A stretch of DNA of 64,000 nucleotides from positions 1 through 64,000 of the forward strand of contig JAUWCL010000002.1 of NCBI GenBank assembly GCA_030609325.1, read 5' to 3'. The notes under the pieces are model-generated. The model worked only from the letters and a program-made list of their open reading frames with translations. It did no database searches and had not been told where the DNA came from. The position numbers were made by a program, and so were the translations under genes. This stretch comes from Candidatus Krumholzibacteriota bacterium (GTDB lineage: Bacteria > Krumholzibacteriota > Krumholzibacteriia > Krumholzibacteriales > Krumholzibacteriaceae). Shown piece after piece: positions 16,796-26,009 of this stretch. Positions within the stretch are counted from its first letter, which is position 1. The number at the start of each line of letters is the position of its first letter.

Positions 16796-18181
16796 TCAGC
16801 CCGAATTGCCGTAATCGGCCATGCCGTACGACTTGAGCTTGTTCTGCAGGGTACGCCTGCCGATGCCAAGGGCATCGGCGGCCTTCGTGCGGTTGCCGAC
16901 GAATTTATCGAGCGCCGCGATGATCGCCTGTTTCTCTATTTCCCGCATCGGGCGGACCTGGAATTCCAGCTTCCCGGTCGCGGACTGCTGGAGAAGTATT
17001 TTGACGTCATCCGCCGATATCGTGGTTCCGGACATCGTGATCGCGAGCCGCTCCACGAAGTTCTTCAGCTCGCGCAGGTTCCCCGGCCACGGGTAATCTA
17101 CCAGGACGGCGATAGCGTCCTCGTCGATCCCGGCGACTCTCCCGCGGCTGCCGCCGGAGCTGATCCGCAAGAAGTATCTCGCCAGCTCGGGGATGTCTTC
17201 CCTCCTGTAGCGCAGCGGCGGCAGTGTAATCGGAAACACGTTGAGGCGGTAGTACAGGTCCTCCCTGAACCTGTCCTCCTCCATCAGCTTCTCGATGTGC
17301 TGGTGCGTGGAGGCGATTATCCTCGCACGGCTGTACTGAACCGTTTTCCCTCCCACCTTCTTGAACGATCCGTCTTCGAGCACGCGCAGGATCTTGGCTT
17401 GCAGATCATGATTCAGATCGCCTATCTCGTCGAGGAGCAGGGTGCCGTTGCCCGCCGTCTCGAAGACCCCCACATGGTCGGAGATCGCGTTGGTAAAGGA
17501 ACCCTTGACGTGCCCGAACATCTCGCTCTCCATCAGCTCCCGCGGTATCGCCGCGCAGTTCGCCACAACGAAGGGCCTCTCCCTCCTCGACGAGAGCCGG
17601 TGGATCGCGCGAGCGATCACCTCCTTTCCTGTCCCCGTCTCCCCGCGAAGGAGCACGCTCGTATCGGAATCGGCCACGCTGCGGACGAGCTCCATGGCCC
17701 TTCGCAGCCCGGTCCTCTCGCCGATTATCGCAGTGAAGGGCTCGTCGGCCGCACGTCTCAGATAATCGACCTCTGTGCGCAGCTGAATACTCTCTATGGC
17801 CCTCTTTACGAGAACCCCGAGGCGCTTGAAATCAAGAGGTTTCGTGATGAACTCGTAGGCGCCTTCTTTGATCGCCTCGACAGCCATGTCGATCGTGCCG
17901 TGGGCGGTCATCATGATCACCGGCACGGACGGGAATCGGTCCCGGATCCGCCTGAGCCCCTCGAGGCCGCTCTGGTCGGGAAGGAAAATATCGAGCAGCG
18001 TGAGCTGGCAGCTCTCCCGCTCGAGCGCTTCAATTGCCTCGGCGAGGCTCGAGGCCTGACTGATCCTGTACCCCGCAGCAGCGAGACGGTCGGACAGTAT
18101 AATCCTAAGGTTCTCGTCATCCTCGACGACCAGAATCCTTGCTGCATCGTTATGTCCGTTTTCAGGCTGGTTCATATTCAA
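16796..18181 (-). CDS. sigma-54-dependent NtrC-family response regulator
   Basis: 461 residues: receiver (about 15-130, phospho-acceptor D64 in 'LTLLDIFLP'), AAA+ domain ('RGETGTGKEVIARAIH' Walker A, 'LLLDEIGDL' Walker B) and a Fis-type helix-turn-helix ('NRTKAADALGIGRRTLQNKL'). Such proteins activate sigma-54 RNA polymerase when phosphorylated. The L1 loop reads GSFTNA where the sigma-54-contacting motif is usually GAFTGA. The gene lies downstream of, and on the same strand as, the 1415-residue sensor kinase, which is its likely partner, with 279 bp between them. MTM-type alternatives at the start (M1 or M3) are both possible. Confidence 0.9.
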   Translation of the reverse strand: MNMNQPENGHNDAARILVVEDDENLRIILSDRLAAAGYRISQASSLAEAIEALERESCQLTLLDIFLPDQSGLEGLRRIRDRFPSVPVIMMTAHGTIDMAVEAIKEGAYEFITKPLDFKRLGVLVKRAIESIQLRTEVDYLRRAADEPFTAIIGERTGLRRAMELVRSVADSDTSVLLRGETGTGKEVIARAIHRLSSRRERPFVVANCAAIPRELMESEMFGHVKGSFTNAISDHVGVFETAGNGTLLLDEIGDLNHDLQAKILRVLEDGSFKKVGGKTVQYSRARIIASTHQHIEKLMEEDRFREDLYYRLNVFPITLPPLRYRREDIPELARYFLRISSGGSRGRVAGIDEDAIAVLVDYPWPGNLRELKNFVERLAITMSGTTISADDVKILLQQSATGKLEFQVRPMREIEKQAIIAALDKFVGNRTKAADALGIGRRTLQNKLKSYGMADYGNSG

Positions 18182-18337
18182 AAGCCCGTTTCGAATTCCG
18201 TGGATTTAGCGTATTATTGCACAAAACGTACCATCGAACCGCCGCCGGGGCAGGCCATCATGTTAACTCGTTATATATAAGCACATTGCAATTTCAATCG
18301 CTTCTCCCGCGAAAGAAATCCACGCAATCGCCTCCCC

Positions 18338-18353
18338 GAAACCGCGCGGTTTC
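18338..18353. repeat. 16-bp perfect palindrome in the kinase-regulator spacer
   Basis: GAAACCGCGCGGTTTC reads the same on both strands. It is in the 279-bp gap between the giant kinase stop and the response-regulator start and could be a binding site. Nothing else in that gap looks coding. Confidence 0.4.
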
Positions 18354-18386
18354 TGCGCGGAGATTATGCCTCTACTCCTCTCTGGA

Positions 18387-18416
18387 AGTATACTGTTTTT
18401 TAGTACACTGTTATTT
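18387..18416. repeat. tandem 15-bp direct repeat
   Basis: AGTATACTGTTTTTT (18387-18401) is followed directly by AGTACACTGTTATTT (18402-18416), two differences in 15. It lies upstream (in minus orientation) of the response-regulator gene and 45 bp after the kinase stop. Confidence 0.45.
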
Positions 18417-18460
18417 CGGGTTGCAGGCGGCCGACGGCATTATCGCCGCCGGTCCATGAT

Positions 18461-21400
18461 TCAGGCGGGCAGCGTGAAGGTGATGACCGCGCCTCCTGCC
18501 GGAGAGCCCATCAACAATATCGAGCCTCCGTGGAGCTCGACGAGCTGCTTGACGATCGTGAGCCCCAGTCCGGCCCCACGCTTTCCCTTTGATCCCGCGG
18601 GGCTTGAATGGAACGGCTCGAATAATCTGGACGCATCCTCCTCCGATATCCCCGGCCCCTCGTCGCTGACCGAGATCTGCAGCATGCGCCGTCCGTCCGT
18701 CCCGTCGACCGGGACATCGTCGATCCTGATCTCGATCGTCCCACCCTCGGGCGAGTGCCGCACGGCGTTCGAGACGATGTTGTTGAGTATCTGCCAGACC
18801 CTCGTCCTGTCCCCCTGGACGATAGTCTCCGAAGAGCCGACGGTCAGCAGACCCGTTATTCCCTCCTTCTCGAGGAGGGGCTGGATGGAACGCAGCAGGT
18901 CCTCCGCTTCATGCCGCATATCGAGCGGCTCGATATCGAGGATCAGTCGGCCGCTCTCGATACGCGAGAGGTCGAGAAGATTGGTTATCATCCTCTGCAG
19001 GTCGCCGCTGCTCTTCATGATCATTTCGAGGTATGTGCGCTGGCGGCCGGTCACAGGACCGGTGACCTCCTCGAGGATATTCTCCGCGGCTCCCCTTATC
19101 GACGAGAGCGGTGTCTTCAGATCGTGGCTGACCATCGATATGAAACGGCTCTTCAGCTCGCTTACCTCCTCGACCTTCTGCTTCTCGGCGAGTCCCCTGA
19201 TCGTCTCTTCGAGGCTGGCCGCCATCGAGTCGAACGAGCGCGCGGCCAGTCCGATCTCCGACTGCCCCGTTTCCCCGAGACGGTACTCGAGGTCGCCCTC
19301 CCCCACGCGCCTGATCCCTGTAAGAAGGTGGGTCAGCGGCCGGGCCGTCCTTTTGAAGGTCGTATACGCCCCCCAGAACGACAGGCCGAGCGGCAGAAGG
19401 ATCAGAAGGATCACCGGAACGAGGACGCGCAGCATCTCGCCGCCGGCCGGTATGTACGCGCTGGCCCTGTAGACCACCCAGCGCGGCCTGCCCGAGTACC
19501 AGCCGCGTGCCTGGAGGACCAGTTCGCTGCTGTACGGTAAATACCAGCCCTCCGGACGGCTCCTGTCAGCGGTCGATTCGAGCCAGACCGGCTCGAGATG
19601 GACACGCGGAAGGAACGGAAGGATACGCAGGCGCTCCTCGATTTCTCTCAGGACCTTGTCGTCGATCGGGATGTGACTGACGATCTGCGCCTCGAGCGTC
19701 CTGGTCCGGAAGGTCCGCATCGCCCGGATCACCGCCGTTCCATTGTCAAGGAAGAGGCCCTTGATATTATCCCCGCCCGTCCATGCAGGCCTGGTGGAGT
19801 AGAGCTTGCCCGTTCGCGGAGCCCTGTAGGAATACCCGGTGAAATACCGGTCGGGATCCTCCCTGTCGTGAGCCCAGAGCGTCAGGTAGGCCGACGGCAG
19901 ATCGTAGTTGAACAGACACTGGTTTTCCCCTACGAAGTTCAGCCAGCTCGTCTCGGTGGACTGGTCGAGCAGATCAGGTCCGCTCTTCGTCAGCTCGCTC
20001 CTGAATCTCCTGTTACCCATGTACGAGAGGACCATATTTTCCGCCTTCGACTCCAGGCCGCCGATGGTCTTCTCTATGACGTCACGCTGAACGCCGAGGA
20101 AGAGATTCCCGCCAACGATTATGATCACCGACAGCGGGATGAGGCTGACGATGAGGTACGATCCGAGCAGGGCAAAGTTCAGCCGCCGGCTCCTGCGCGA
20201 GGTAGCAACGCGATGCAGCACCACTACGACGCCGGTGATGCCCAGCATGTGCACAAGGACCTCGAGCGTACGGCCAGATGCCGTAACGGGGCCCGTTTCG
20301 AGCCTGCCGCGATGAAGAAGAACGGTTCCGGCGACATAGAGTGCGCCGAAGGCGATTATCCACCACCACCTCAATCCCACCCCCTTCCTGTCCCTCTGCC
20401 GTCTGGAGACCAGCAGATAGATGCACGGCAGGATGAGGACGGCCGCCAGATCAAGCCACTGCGAGAGCGGTCTTTCGAAATCCTCCTTCGCCAGAAGGAT
20501 CATCAACCGCGATCCTCCCGGGGACTGCGTTACCTCCATCTCCTTCGAAGGCTGCACGATGCCGAGCCACGGACGCAGGCTGCGGTACGGCCTGGGACCT
20601 GCGCCGCCCCACGCCAGCGTTTTCCCGTCGATGCGGATGTGCGCCGAGAAACCGGTGGCATCGGCTATGTCATTGGGAACTTTGTTGAGCAGGCTCGATA
20701 AAAGGAAGAACCGCAGCGTATCCTCCCCGGCGACGACGGACCTGCTCTCCGCCGCATAGACGGGAATATCGTCCAGCAGGATCGGATCCATGGCGCCGCC
20801 TCCCGAGAGCCCCAGCTCGGAGAGATCGGTCCAGCCCTTCCCGAGCCCGACTCCCTGTATGACGCGGCCCGTCCTGTCGGCCAGCAGGATACCGCCGAAT
20901 CTGTATTCGAGACGGTTGCGGTCGGACAGCCGCTCCAGACAGCGGAGAGCTCTGAGGGGATCCTTGAGATCGCCGGCCCGGCGCGGACTCAGGTCGGCGG
21001 CGAGTTCGTCGGCCAGAACCTGGACCTTCCGGCGTTCGTTCATCATCACGGACCGGGCCACCGATTCCGCGTCCGCCAGCCCGTCCATCGTCGTCCTGTA
21101 CCTGTACAGATCACCGGCAAAGAAGAGCGCCCAAATCACGAGGACCAGAAGGAAAAAGACAAACGCCCCGCGAAGCCGCCTGCCGGGAGAATCGGAGTAT
21201 CCGGTCAGCTCCATCCTGAGCAGGTCCACGAGGAGCACAAACATCGCCACAATCGCCAGCAAAACGGTGAAGTAGATCGGAGGCCATTCCTGCCAGCCGC
21301 GTGTATTCATCGGGCTGCCGGCGACCTTCGCGGGCCGGATGGGGTCGAGATGCCATGCAAACACGGTCTCCCCGAGCTGTCCGACGACGAGTTCCTTCAT

Positions 21401-22708
21401 GCCCTCACCGTCGAGCTGCGCGAGCGCCAGCCCCTGCACTATGAAATCTTCGAGGACGACCGGCCATCCGGGAACGGGCGTTCCGTCCAGCTCGAAGCAG
21501 TAGAGGTGATGATCGTAGCACCCCAGTATCACCTCCTGCTCGCCGTCCCCATCCACGTCGGACGTGATCGGCGGGCCGTACACTATGTGTTTCTCCTGCT
21601 CTTCAGGGAGGCCGTATATGAATCCGTCGAGACGGACCGGCCATCCCGGCAGCAGCCTTCCCTCCAGATCCCAGATGTAAACGTAGCCATCAAGGGTGGA
21701 AGTCATCAGGAGATCGGCCTTCCGGTCCGGCTCTCCCCTGGATGAAAGAAACCAGGGCGCCGTGGGAATCCTGCCGTCCCGGCTTAAATGTGAAAGCGAT
21801 ATGACGCTGTCGCCTTTCAGGTCGTAAAGGAACATCTCGTTTCTGGTCGTGCACGCGATGTACCGCGGACTCGCTCTGTCGTCTACTGCAAGACCGAGCC
21901 CTAAATGATCTCCCATCGCAACGGGAAATCCCGGATATTCCGTCCCGTCCATATACCAGGCATAGATAAATGCCGGCCATGAAGTCAGGTGAAGTATCTC
22001 CGGTGACCCGTCCCCATCGAGGTCAGCCGCCCATGCAGCATGTCTGTCATAATGTCCGGCGAAAGTCCTGTGCGGAAGCGTTTTCGGCCATCCCTTTCGG
22101 CACATGCCCTGCGGGGAAAGGAGGTGAACGACACCGGGCTCGACGGAAACGAGTATCGAGGCGTCATTCGACGACGTCCGGCGGACCAGTATCGGTGCGG
22201 AAATCGATTTGCCCTTCAGATCCAGGGGCCAGCCGCTCACGATGCTTCCGTCCTCGCGCCACATATGCAGGAAGCCGTCGATGCTCCCCGCAGCTATCTC
22301 GTATCCGCCGTCGCCGTCGACGTCGGCCAGCAGCGGGCCCCGGGCTATCCAGGCGGCGGTCTCCCTCGGCCAGCCCGGAAGCATCCTGCCGCCCGCGTCG
22401 AGAAGGAATACCCGGCAGTCCCTCACGCCGACGGCGATTTCGTCCCTGCCGTCGCCGTCGATGTCGGCCACCGCGGGCGTGTACCTGATAGCGTTGTCGA
22501 GAATGACGGGCCAGTTCCTCACCGGGCGCGGGCCGGCCGGGACGATGCGCCGTACCTGATCGGAGGAGGCGTCGCGTATCTGCGCCGCGGCTGCAGTCCG
22601 GACCGAAAGAACGAGGACGATGAAGGCTGTCAGAACAGACACCGCAACGTGCCGGGACCGCCCGGAAACGGCGGCTCGTCCTGACTTATGACGGGACGGA
22701 GAATACAT
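18461..22708 (-). CDS. giant sensor histidine kinase with FG-GAP beta-propeller sensor region
   Basis: 1415 residues. A signal-anchor ('VAVSVLTAFIVLVLSVRTA') is followed by a region (about 55-470) with repeated FG-GAP/Asp-box motifs: 'DIDGDGRDEIAVG', 'DVDGDGGYEIAAG', 'DLDGDGSPEI', 'DVDGDGEQEVILG'. This should fold as a beta-propeller outside the inner membrane. Then come several hydrophobic helices (two near 480-540, more near 740-880), a second extracytoplasmic segment, HAMP (about 1120-1170), HisKA with His about 1195 ('SMVSHDLKTPLSS') and HATPase ('DEGPGISEED', 'GAGLGLTIVKQLVELH'). Catalytic motifs look intact. The ligand is unknown; propellers of this kind bind calcium and often glycans or proteins. 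The NtrC-type regulator downstream is the likely target. Confidence 0.88.
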   Translation of the reverse strand: MYSPSRHKSGRAAVSGRSRHVAVSVLTAFIVLVLSVRTAAAAQIRDASSDQVRRIVPAGPRPVRNWPVILDNAIRYTPAVADIDGDGRDEIAVGVRDCRVFLLDAGGRMLPGWPRETAAWIARGPLLADVDGDGGYEIAAGSIDGFLHMWREDGSIVSGWPLDLKGKSISAPILVRRTSSNDASILVSVEPGVVHLLSPQGMCRKGWPKTLPHRTFAGHYDRHAAWAADLDGDGSPEILHLTSWPAFIYAWYMDGTEYPGFPVAMGDHLGLGLAVDDRASPRYIACTTRNEMFLYDLKGDSVISLSHLSRDGRIPTAPWFLSSRGEPDRKADLLMTSTLDGYVYIWDLEGRLLPGWPVRLDGFIYGLPEEQEKHIVYGPPITSDVDGDGEQEVILGCYDHHLYCFELDGTPVPGWPVVLEDFIVQGLALAQLDGEGMKELVVGQLGETVFAWHLDPIRPAKVAGSPMNTRGWQEWPPIYFTVLLAIVAMFVLLVDLLRMELTGYSDSPGRRLRGAFVFFLLVLVIWALFFAGDLYRYRTTMDGLADAESVARSVMMNERRKVQVLADELAADLSPRRAGDLKDPLRALRCLERLSDRNRLEYRFGGILLADRTGRVIQGVGLGKGWTDLSELGLSGGGAMDPILLDDIPVYAAESRSVVAGEDTLRFFLLSSLLNKVPNDIADATGFSAHIRIDGKTLAWGGAGPRPYRSLRPWLGIVQPSKEMEVTQSPGGSRLMILLAKEDFERPLSQWLDLAAVLILPCIYLLVSRRQRDRKGVGLRWWWIIAFGALYVAGTVLLHRGRLETGPVTASGRTLEVLVHMLGITGVVVVLHRVATSRRSRRLNFALLGSYLIVSLIPLSVIIIVGGNLFLGVQRDVIEKTIGGLESKAENMVLSYMGNRRFRSELTKSGPDLLDQSTETSWLNFVGENQCLFNYDLPSAYLTLWAHDREDPDRYFTGYSYRAPRTGKLYSTRPAWTGGDNIKGLFLDNGTAVIRAMRTFRTRTLEAQIVSHIPIDDKVLREIEERLRILPFLPRVHLEPVWLESTADRSRPEGWYLPYSSELVLQARGWYSGRPRWVVYRASAYIPAGGEMLRVLVPVILLILLPLGLSFWGAYTTFKRTARPLTHLLTGIRRVGEGDLEYRLGETGQSEIGLAARSFDSMAASLEETIRGLAEKQKVEEVSELKSRFISMVSHDLKTPLSSIRGAAENILEEVTGPVTGRQRTYLEMIMKSSGDLQRMITNLLDLSRIESGRLILDIEPLDMRHEAEDLLRSIQPLLEKEGITGLLTVGSSETIVQGDRTRVWQILNNIVSNAVRHSPEGGTIEIRIDDVPVDGTDGRRMLQISVSDEGPGISEEDASRLFEPFHSSPAGSKGKRGAGLGLTIVKQLVELHGGSILLMGSPAGGAVITFTLPA

Positions 22709-22734
22709 CTTTCATATTTTACCATTTCCAGCGG

Positions 22735-22886
22735 GCATATCTGGAATGTTTCCTGGGCGGAACTGCCCGGCTTTCCCCGACATCAGATAGTCCTTTCGAG
22801 GCAGAGCTGTTCGGCAGCGTCAAGGGAGCCTACACCGGCTCTGTCAAGACGCGTGCGGGAAAGTTCAGGGCGGCCGACGGCCTACT
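22735..22886 (+). pseudogene. fragment of a sigma-54 activator AAA+ domain
   Basis: One plus-strand frame reads 'NVSWAELPG', matching the usual 'VNCAALPE'; about 15 bases later a second frame reads 'SPFEAELFGSVKGAYTGS' followed by 'AGKFRAADG', the GAFTGA-loop region of sigma-54 activators. The order and spacing match an AAA+ domain with small deletions and a frameshift; nothing before or after remains. It ends at the stop of the convergent ParA gene. Confidence 0.55.
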
Positions 22887-23832
22887 CGTTCGAGATCGAC
22901 GAGGAAGACTCGCTGACCACGCCGGGTATCTCGTTCGCGTACAACTTCTGATCGCCCGCGGGGGGACTCAGTATTTCGGCGTTGCTCGTGATCACGCCGC
23001 GTTCGACGGAGAACAGCGTATTGGCAGCGGCGATCCGCCCCATGATCTCGAGCGATAGATTCATGTAGTCCTCCATCCCGAAACTTCTGGGGCGGTAGCT
23101 GAAGATATCCTTCCCGAACCGCGGCGACTCGGCGAGGACGATGTTTTCCCTGATGACCGTGTCGAAAAGGAGCGCGCCGTACTGTTGCCTCAACGCCTCT
23201 ACGACAGTACGGCTGAGTACTTTCCTGCCGTCGTATCGCGTCGCGATGAGCCCGCCTATTGTCAGGTCGGGATTCAATTCCGTCATCACCGACTCGATCT
23301 TCTCCATCAGGCTCTCGAGGCTCTTCAGGGCGAGATATTCCGTCTGGACGGGGATGAAGACCTTCCTCGAGGTGACGAGCGCGTTTGTCGTGACAAGCCC
23401 GAGGCTCGGGGGACAGTCGAACAGGATATAGTCGTAATCGTCGTTGATCCTCGCGATGGCTCTCTTGAGCAGATGCTCCCTCTCGAATGTGTTGGCGAAG
23501 GCCGTGTCGGCTTCGGCCAGGTCGCGTGAGGAAGGGATCACCGAGAGCGAGAGCTGTGATTCGCTGCCGCCGATGAACAGGCGCGCCCTCAGGGGCTTTG
23601 TGATGATCGCCTCGCGCGGATGGACCCTTCCCCGCAGGATGTCGTAAATCGTGTAATCGACCTCGTTCGATTCGATACCGAGGAAGTCCGCCAGATGACC
23701 CTGGGGATCGAGATCGACGATGAGGACCTTCCTGCCGAGGATCGTAAGTCCCGCGCCGACATTCACCACCGACGTCGTCTTGCCGACCCCACCCTTCTGA
23801 TTAAGAAACGCTGCTGTCTCTGATTGATGCAT
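22882..23832 (-). CDS. parA: ParA/Soj-family partition ATPase
   Basis: 316 residues. Deviant Walker A 'NQKGGVGKTT' (11-20) with the signature lysine, switch 'LIVDLDPQGHLADFLGIE' and 'ILFDCPPSLGLVT'. ParA ATPases move DNA or protein cargo by ATP-driven nucleoid binding. The start ATG at 23832 follows GGGAGGG. No parB or parS-like site is visible nearby, so the cargo is unknown; the orphan could also belong to a MinD/ParA-type positioning system. The C-terminal tail 'SESSSSISNE' is short and unconserved. Confidence 0.85.
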   Translation of the reverse strand: MHQSETAAFLNQKGGVGKTTSVVNVGAGLTILGRKVLIVDLDPQGHLADFLGIESNEVDYTIYDILRGRVHPREAIITKPLRARLFIGGSESQLSLSVIPSSRDLAEADTAFANTFEREHLLKRAIARINDDYDYILFDCPPSLGLVTTNALVTSRKVFIPVQTEYLALKSLESLMEKIESVMTELNPDLTIGGLIATRYDGRKVLSRTVVEALRQQYGALLFDTVIRENIVLAESPRFGKDIFSYRPRSFGMEDYMNLSLEIMGRIAAANTLFSVERGVITSNAEILSPPAGDQKLYANEIPGVVSESSSSISNE

Positions 23833-24010
23833 CTTCCCTCCCTAATAAAAAATCCAGCATGAGAGCCAGAGATAAGCCGCTGTCCGAATCTGTAAAGTGC
23901 ATATACTCTCCCGAATCCGCATTTTTTTCAATATTTTTTTCGGGATTTCCCGGAATATAGCGCATATTGAGAGTCGCGAGGAACCACCGCCCTTCAAAGG
24001 AAGACCCGTC

Positions 24011-24076
24011 ATGAGAAAGCGACTTGCCACCATCGGCCTGATGATCCTGCTCGTCCCGGCGCCGGGAGTGGATGTC
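24011..24076 (+). pseudogene. orphan signal-peptide start (gene relic)
   Basis: An ATG at 24011 preceded by AAGGAAG encodes 'MRKRLATIGLMILLVPAPG', a convincing secretion signal, but the frame then runs into the end of the convergent DUF885 gene and stops by 24115. It looks like the surviving start of a deleted secreted-protein gene. Confidence 0.3.
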
Positions 24077-24078
24077 TT

Positions 24079-25389
24079 TTATTCGAGGTCCGACGGCAGG
24101 TGCGGGACGGCGTAGAGATCGCGCAGCAGCTCCCAGCGGCGCTCGCTGCTGCCGCCGGCCTCGCGTTCGATATAATCTCTCACCAGCTTCAGGCCGACGT
24201 CGTACGTCACGACGTAGCTGCGATACTTCTCGCCGAAGCGCAGGTACATCCCGGCCCGCGCCCTCGACATCAGCGAATATTTCTGCAGCCAGGCTGTCGC
24301 CTCTTCCTTCGTCCAGTCGCCGTCGAGATAGCGGCGCACCACTTCCGTCCTCGCTCCCCGCAGCTTCCTCGTCAGTTTCTCGAATCGCAGGTACTCCTCG
24401 GCCCGACCGGGATCGAGCCCGGCCAGCGGGAAGAGCGTGTCGCGGATGAACGCGATCCGCTCCTCCTCTGTGAAGGCGATCTCTATGCCGAGGTTCGCCC
24501 CTCCCTCGTTCAGGGTCGCCAGCGGACAGTAGAGCGGCTGAACCGAGTATTCCATCCAGCCATGGTCATTGAGCATGTTCTTCTCGACAAGGACGTTCTG
24601 GACGTGATGGCCCGGATATCCCTCGTGGACGGCGAGTCCGAGCGGCGAGCCGATGCGGACGGGCAGCTCTACGTTCACCTGGATGAGGCTGCGATAGTCA
24701 CCCTTGTACCAGTTGTAGGCCCCCCACGAAACGCCGGTGACATACTCCGTGTCGAAACTCTCCCCTTCGGGGAGCAGTATATGCGGGAGCGTCCGGCTTC
24801 GCGCCTCCTCGATAGCCCTTGCGAACACGGGATCGATCAGGTCCTTCGAGATCACGAAATCGTCCCTGTACGCCTCGACACGCGATGCGAGTTCGCCCTC
24901 GCCGGGGACGAGCGCCTCGAGCTCGGCCAGGGCGGCGTCGAGCGATGCCACGTCGCACGGCGGGGCTACGGCGTCGTAGAGAGCCTTCGACTCCTCGTCG
25001 AAACTCATCTTCTTTCCGCCGACGAGCTCGATCCGAGCCTTCGTCGATACGATATGGGCGCGCAGGAACTTCACCCGGCGCTTCTCGATATCGCTCAGTC
25101 CCGAGAGGTCGACGGCGTCGAGCTCGGCGATCATAGCGTCCGCATTCAGGGCAAGTTCCCCGGTCGGGATCTCGTGTTCCTCTCCTTCGGGGAGAGGCGC
25201 CGGTTTCCACTCCTCCGGCCCGGTGTAGGCGTCGACGAAGTCCGGGTCGTACTGGCCGAGCTCGAGGCAGAGCCTGACGTACGATTCGGCGACGCGGTCG
25301 ATCGCGGCGCGCTGAGCGTCGGGATTCGAGGAGCACGACAAGAGGGCGGCGCCGAGCATCAGAACTGCGATAACGGGAAGTCGGATCAT
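24079..25389 (-). CDS. DUF885-family lipoprotein metallopeptidase
   Basis: 436 residues with a lipoprotein signal ('MLGAALLSCSS', Cys19 acylation). The diagnostic motif 'AVHEGYPGHHVQNVL' (His255-Glu256) is the zinc site of the DUF885 family, whose members are probably metallopeptidases. The distal segments 'GWMEYSVQPLYC' and 'RKLRGARTEVVRRYLDGDWT' also fit. Length is somewhat short of the usual 550-600, mainly in the N-terminal part. It starts at ATG 25389 after AAAGGAG, 15 bp downstream of a decayed DUF2867 gene. Confidence 0.85.
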   Translation of the reverse strand: MIRLPVIAVLMLGAALLSCSSNPDAQRAAIDRVAESYVRLCLELGQYDPDFVDAYTGPEEWKPAPLPEGEEHEIPTGELALNADAMIAELDAVDLSGLSDIEKRRVKFLRAHIVSTKARIELVGGKKMSFDEESKALYDAVAPPCDVASLDAALAELEALVPGEGELASRVEAYRDDFVISKDLIDPVFARAIEEARSRTLPHILLPEGESFDTEYVTGVSWGAYNWYKGDYRSLIQVNVELPVRIGSPLGLAVHEGYPGHHVQNVLVEKNMLNDHGWMEYSVQPLYCPLATLNEGGANLGIEIAFTEEERIAFIRDTLFPLAGLDPGRAEEYLRFEKLTRKLRGARTEVVRRYLDGDWTKEEATAWLQKYSLMSRARAGMYLRFGEKYRSYVVTYDVGLKLVRDYIEREAGGSSERRWELLRDLYAVPHLPSDLE

Positions 25390-25404
25390 GATATCTCCTT
25401 TGCG

Positions 25405-25806
25405 TTACGTGAAATTCCGCGCTTTACCGGCCCGCCCGAAAAGCGTGGTCGTCAGGTAGCGTGCGGTCAGCGACATCTCCCTGCGGTCGCCGTGATCGCC
25501 GATGTGGAACTCGAGCCACGCTTTTCCCGGCAGCTTCATCTCCGCCCGCAGCAGGAGACGCTTCGAGGGAATGCTGTCCTCGACGCGCCAGAAGTCGACA
25601 ACGTCGCGTATCGAAACAGGCTGGCAGAGGCTGCGCACTTCGCGGGGCGTGAAGATTACTGGAAAACGGGCGACGAGGTTGCTCAGCATCTCGTACGAGG
25701 CGCTGCCCGGAAGGTCGCGCGGCGAGGTGGGAAGGTCCTCGCAGAACGGCGTGTTGCTTTCGGGGCGGATGATCGCCGTTCTTTCTCTGCTTCGATTTTC
25801 CATCAT
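25405..25806 (-). pseudogene. decayed NAD(P)-binding DUF2867 protein
   Basis: 133-residue frame. 'GSASYEMLSNLVARFPVIF' and 'REVRSLCQPVSIRDV' match the middle of SDR-type NAD(P)H-binding proteins, then 'DFWRVEDSIPSKRLLLRAEM' and 'PGKAWLEFHIGDHGD' match the DUF2867 C-terminal domain. About 150 residues that should separate these blocks are missing, as are the N-terminal Rossmann fold and the last residues of DUF2867. It looks like a gene reduced by internal deletions that happened to keep one frame. It could still be expressed, but not as a functional oxidoreductase. Confidence 0.6.
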
Positions 25807-26009
25807 GGTTGGATGTTAGCATATTTCGGGTTCGGAGGCATCATCTCAGACGAAACTCTGTTCATGAACCTTTTGAAGTGATTCTCCGGCACCGGATACC
25901 GGCATAAAACATTTTGGGCTGACCGCCGATCTGTAGTATATTATTCCATCCGCCTGCGGCCGGTCGAATGCCGACGCAACGTTCCTTAACCCCTTGACGG
26001 AGAGGACCT

